Below, piece by piece: positions 61,417-64,000 of a stretch of 64,000 nt of DNA. Where the stretch lies: contig CAVYVC010000021.1 in assembly GCA_963771845.1 (NCBI GenBank), positions 186,001-250,000 on the forward strand, written 5' to 3'. The stretch's first letter is position 1, and the number at the start of each line of letters is the position of its first letter. This DNA comes from VAZQ01 sp963771845 (GTDB taxonomy: Bacteria; Pseudomonadota; Alphaproteobacteria; Rhizobiales; Xanthobacteraceae). The notes below the pieces were generated by a model. That model ran no database searches and was not told the origin of the DNA. It saw only the letters and a program-made list of their open reading frames with translations. Both the position numbers and the translations under genes were made by a program.

Positions 61417-62603
61417 AAGCGTGGCACTTCAGCGAGAATGCCTATCCCTATCTGCCGCCGGCACAGGACTACGAGTCCATCCGTGTATCGTTGCCCAACC
61501 GCAATTACGATCCGAAAAAGGGTGCCGCCCTCTATGACCGGTACATCGACGAGTGGCTTATTGCCGAGGACGAAGGTCTTGAGATCATGCTCAATGAGCA
61601 TCATCAGACCGCGACCTGCGTCGACCCGGCAGCGCCGCTCGTGCTCGGCGCTCTTGCCCGCCTTTCCAAGAAGGCGCGGCTCTTGATCCTTGGCAACCCC
61701 GTCGCGAATCGCCGTCAGCCCGTGCGGGTGGCCGAGGAAATGGCCATGGTCGATATCCTCTCCAAGGGGCGGCTCGAATGCGGGTTTGTGCGCGGCGTGC
61801 CCTATGAGGTGCTGCCTGCGAACAGCAACCCCGTGCGCATGAACGAGCGGCAATGGGAAGCGATCGATCTCATCATCAAGGCCTGGACCAACCATGATGG
61901 TCCGGTCAGTCACGAAGGACGCTTCTTTCACCACCGAAACATCAACATTTGGCCTCGCCCGTACCAGCAGCCGCATCCGCCGATCTGGGTCTCGACGACG
62001 ACGCCGGGCGGCGCCGGCCGGGTAGGCGCGCGCGGTTACGTGCAGGCGACGTTCCTCACGGGCTACGGCGGAACGCCCGCGATCTATGATTCATATCGCC
62101 GCGGCTGGCGCGAGGCGGGACGCGGCGCAGACGTTCCGGCCAACCGGCTCGCCTATGCTGCGCTGGTCTACACCGGCGAAAGCGAGAGAGCGGCGCGATC
62201 CGGCGCAGAGAAGCTTCTCTGGTACATCACGTCCAACAAAGTGCCGCTGCATTTCTGCTATCCGCCGGGGTACGTGCCGACCCCGGTACACGCGCAGATC
62301 TTGCGCGGTGCCGCGATCGATCAGCATGCCGCCAATCGGGCCAACGCCACCGTCGACAAGGCGATCGAAGCCGGCATCATGTTCGCGGGAACGCCCGACC
62401 AGGTATTCCGCCAAATCAAGCACATGTACGATCACGTCGGCGGGTTCGGACATCTTCTCAATATGGGCCAGGCCGGCTTTCTGGAGCACGACGAAACCGT
62501 GCATGGCATCAAGATGTTTGCGCGCGAGGTCTACCCGCGCCTTCAGGAAACCTTCCCGGATAGTGCCATCTCCGGCGTGCGGGAGGAGCGGGTCGTCGCG
62601 TAG
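61413..62603 (+). CDS. LLM-class flavin-dependent oxidoreductase
   Basis: A 396-residue luciferase-like (LLM) enzyme: YLPPAQDYESIRVSLPNRNYDP, LMLNEHHQTATCV-type ILNEHHQTATCVDPAAP, PVANRRQPVRVAEEMAMVDILSKGRLECGFVRG and WPRPYQQPHPPIWVS. Uses reduced FMN and O2 to hydroxylate or cleave. It lies between two alpha/beta hydrolase genes, so monooxygenation and hydrolysis may be linked. A flavin reductase gene was not seen nearby. Confidence 0.9.
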   Translation: MKAWHFSENAYPYLPPAQDYESIRVSLPNRNYDPKKGAALYDRYIDEWLIAEDEGLEIMLNEHHQTATCVDPAAPLVLGALARLSKKARLLILGNPVANRRQPVRVAEEMAMVDILSKGRLECGFVRGVPYEVLPANSNPVRMNERQWEAIDLIIKAWTNHDGPVSHEGRFFHHRNINIWPRPYQQPHPPIWVSTTTPGGAGRVGARGYVQATFLTGYGGTPAIYDSYRRGWREAGRGADVPANRLAYAALVYTGESERAARSGAEKLLWYITSNKVPLHFCYPPGYVPTPVHAQILRGAAIDQHAANRANATVDKAIEAGIMFAGTPDQVFRQIKHMYDHVGGFGHLLNMGQAGFLEHDETVHGIKMFAREVYPRLQETFPDSAISGVREERVVA

Positions 62604-62607
62604 GGCC

Positions 62608-63516
62608 ATGGCTGTCCGGCACGGGACCGGGATCATCGGCGCGCCGGTGCCGGTCTATTACGAGAGCTTTGCGCCCGCGACTGCAGACGCGCGAGCGACC
62701 GTGCTGATGATTCACGGCGGCGCCCATTCCGGGGCATGCTATCAGCGCACGGCCGACGATCGTCCAGGCTGGGCGTATCGCTTCGCCGGGCGCGGGTATC
62801 GGGCCGTGGTGCCTGATTGGCCGGGAACTGGACGCAGCGGGCATGTGCCGCTTGATCGCCTCGATGGCGCGACCGTTGTGGAAGGCCTCGGCATATTGGC
62901 GCGCAAACTGGGTCCTCCGCTCGTTTTGCTTACGCATTCAATGTCGGGCGCCTACGGCTGGCGCCTTCTGGAGCTGCATGGCGAAGGGATCGCGGCGGTC
63001 GTCGGCGTCGCGCCTGCTCCGCCCGGCAACATCCAAAAGCTGCCGCCGGTGCATGAAGAAACTGAAACAGTCATCGAGACGGAAGCGTCGGGACGGCGGG
63101 TGCGTATCGACAAGACCCGGATGGTCGTGCAGCCCCGGGATTTCGTCGAACGCAAGCTCGTGGGTGAGAGCGGATTTTTCCCGCGCGAGCACCTCGCTGG
63201 CTATGCCGCGAGCCTGCTTCCGATCGCGCCGAAGCTCCTGCTCGAGCGCCAGAACGTGCACGGCAGCCAATTGCGCGTAAGCGATCCGAAAAGACTTGCG
63301 GGCAAGCGGATCCTGGTCGTCACTGGCACCGCCGATCTTGATCATGCCAAAGAAGCCGACGGTGCCATTGTCACCTGGCTCAACGGCCATGGCGCCAAGG
63401 CGGAGTTCTGCTATCTCGCCGATCGCGGCATTGTCGGCAACGGCCACATGGTTATGCTCGAGCAGAACAGTGATGAAATCGCCGATATCATTCTCCGGTG
63501 GCTTGACACGATTTAG
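62608..63516 (+). CDS. Alpha/beta hydrolase, nucleophile in HSMSG
   Basis: A 302-residue hydrolase with MIHGGAHSGACY, nucleophile elbow LTHSMSGAYGW (Ser), LVVTGTADLDHA and His in GNGHMVMLEQ. The ATG at 62608 is 4 bp after the LLM stop; upstream frame overlaps the LLM gene and is not used. It resembles esterase/lipase-type enzymes with the Ser in HSMSG rather than GxSxG. Confidence 0.87.
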   Translation: MAVRHGTGIIGAPVPVYYESFAPATADARATVLMIHGGAHSGACYQRTADDRPGWAYRFAGRGYRAVVPDWPGTGRSGHVPLDRLDGATVVEGLGILARKLGPPLVLLTHSMSGAYGWRLLELHGEGIAAVVGVAPAPPGNIQKLPPVHEETETVIETEASGRRVRIDKTRMVVQPRDFVERKLVGESGFFPREHLAGYAASLLPIAPKLLLERQNVHGSQLRVSDPKRLAGKRILVVTGTADLDHAKEADGAIVTWLNGHGAKAEFCYLADRGIVGNGHMVMLEQNSDEIADIILRWLDTI

Positions 63517-63525
63517 CGGGCGCCC

Positions 63526-64000
63526 ATGCGTGTGCTCATCGTCGGAGCGAGCGGACTTATCGGATCGGCCATTGCAGGCCGATTGGCGGCAAGGGGCGAT
63601 ACCGTAGTCGCAGTCGCGAGACGGCACGGCGGCGCGGGCGCAAGCAATTCCGGCATGACGGGAGTCACGCTGGACGTGGCGCGCGCCTCCGATCCGGCGG
63701 ATTGGCTGCCGTACCTCGGCGGCATCGATGCGGTGGTGAACTGCGCGGGGGTGTTGCAGGACAGTCCACGCGACTCAACGGCCGGCGTGCAGGAGGGCGT
63801 CACGGCATTATTTCGCGCATGCGAACAAGCGGGTCTCCGCAGAGTGGTGCATGTTTCAGCGCTTGGCATAGATCGCCATTCCTCGACGGCGTTTGCACGC
63901 AGCAAGCTCGCCGCCGACCAAGCTCTCATGGCATGCGATCTCGATTGGGTGATCTTGCGTCCGTCGGTCGTGATTGGACGAGCCGCCTACGGCGGGAGCG
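63526..64000 (+). CDS. NAD(P)-binding (NDUFA9/NmrA-like atypical SDR) protein, cut by window end
   Basis: The frame from ATG 63526 stays open to the last base (158 codons seen). Translated by eye, it starts MRVLIVGASGLIGSAIAGRL with the GxxGxxG nucleotide motif, then VDAVVNCAG-type IDAVVNCAGVLQDS, RVVHVSALGID and LDWVILRPSVVIGRAAYG. This is the pattern of complex-I-subunit NDUFA9-like and NmrA-like atypical SDR proteins. It follows the hydrolase gene by 9 bp in the same cluster. The C-terminus is outside the window. Confidence 0.82.
   Translation, partial: MRVLIVGASGLIGSAIAGRLAARGDTVVAVARRHGGAGASNSGMTGVTLDVARASDPADWLPYLGGIDAVVNCAGVLQDSPRDSTAGVQEGVTALFRACEQAGLRRVVHVSALGIDRHSSTAFARSKLAADQALMACDLDWVILRPSVVIGRAAYGGS

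Overview
The window looks like chromosomal DNA of a GC-rich alphaproteobacterium of the order Hyphomicrobiales (Rhizobiales), close to the Bradyrhizobiaceae/Xanthobacteraceae type. The markers are an ActS/ActR (RegB/RegA) redox pair, an MmcB DNA-repair protein, a PodJ-like polar protein with Sel1 repeats, an intracellular PHA depolymerase with a Cys lipase box, TauE plus a TIGR02186-type partner, and many acyl-CoA dehydrogenases. No plasmid, phage or CRISPR hallmark was seen. The placement is inferred from protein families, not from a database search.

Layout. 1-9664 is one long leftward gene run: acyl-CoA dehydrogenase, enoyl-CoA hydratase, CaiB-type CoA-transferase, GTP cyclohydrolase II, a YWTD beta-propeller, a 3-hydroxyacyl-CoA dehydrogenase, a small protein, cytochrome bd oxidase (cydA, cydB) and a type II NADH dehydrogenase. 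The last is broken by about 160 bp of a foreign permease gene. 9.7-12.2 kb holds two different IS630-family elements. 12.4-17.9 kb is a signalling module: a FixJ-like regulator, a CheY-like receiver, a six-PAS histidine kinase and a MEDS-domain protein. 18.2-19.9 kb holds two toxin-antitoxin pairs (BrnT with an HTH antitoxin; RelE/ParE with Phd) ending at tRNA-Arg. 20-31.7 kb is mostly housekeeping: gcdH, a hydrolase, mtnA, mmcB, actR/actS, an ABC-2 transporter, phaZ, a YgjP-like metallopeptidase, a phosphopantetheinyl transferase and a HlyU-like protein. 31.7-43.5 kb has a sulfatase, a TctC-type binding protein, an acyl-CoA dehydrogenase, a TPP enzyme and a SoeABC/DmsABC-like molybdoenzyme operon whose first gene is another acyl-CoA dehydrogenase. 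43.7-50.2 kb has the PodJ-like protein, TauE/TIGR02186 and a Spy-like periplasmic protein.

tRNA-Lys at 50.5 kb is followed by the most unusual gene of the window, a fusion of a deoxyribosyltransferase-like domain with a macro domain (50958-52274), a plausible NAD/ADP-ribose-linked defence protein. From 52.3 to 64 kb the genes are catabolic again: an isopropylmalate-dehydrogenase-like enzyme, two acyl-CoA dehydrogenases (one broken), a GNAT/epimerase pair, and a rightward cluster with a MetE-like protein, amidohydrolase, two alpha/beta hydrolases, an LLM flavin oxidoreductase and an NAD(P)-binding protein cut by the window end.

How it fits together. The main theme is CoA-thioester catabolism: six acyl-CoA dehydrogenases, CoA-transferase and beta-oxidation enzymes, with flavin supply and quinol-oxidising or quinone-linked respiratory genes beside them. 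A second theme is sulfur oxyanion handling (sulfatase, Soe-like complex, TauE). Palindromic REP-like repeats lie between many genes. They supply three stop codons, interrupt one acyl-CoA dehydrogenase and sit in frame inside the PodJ-like gene.
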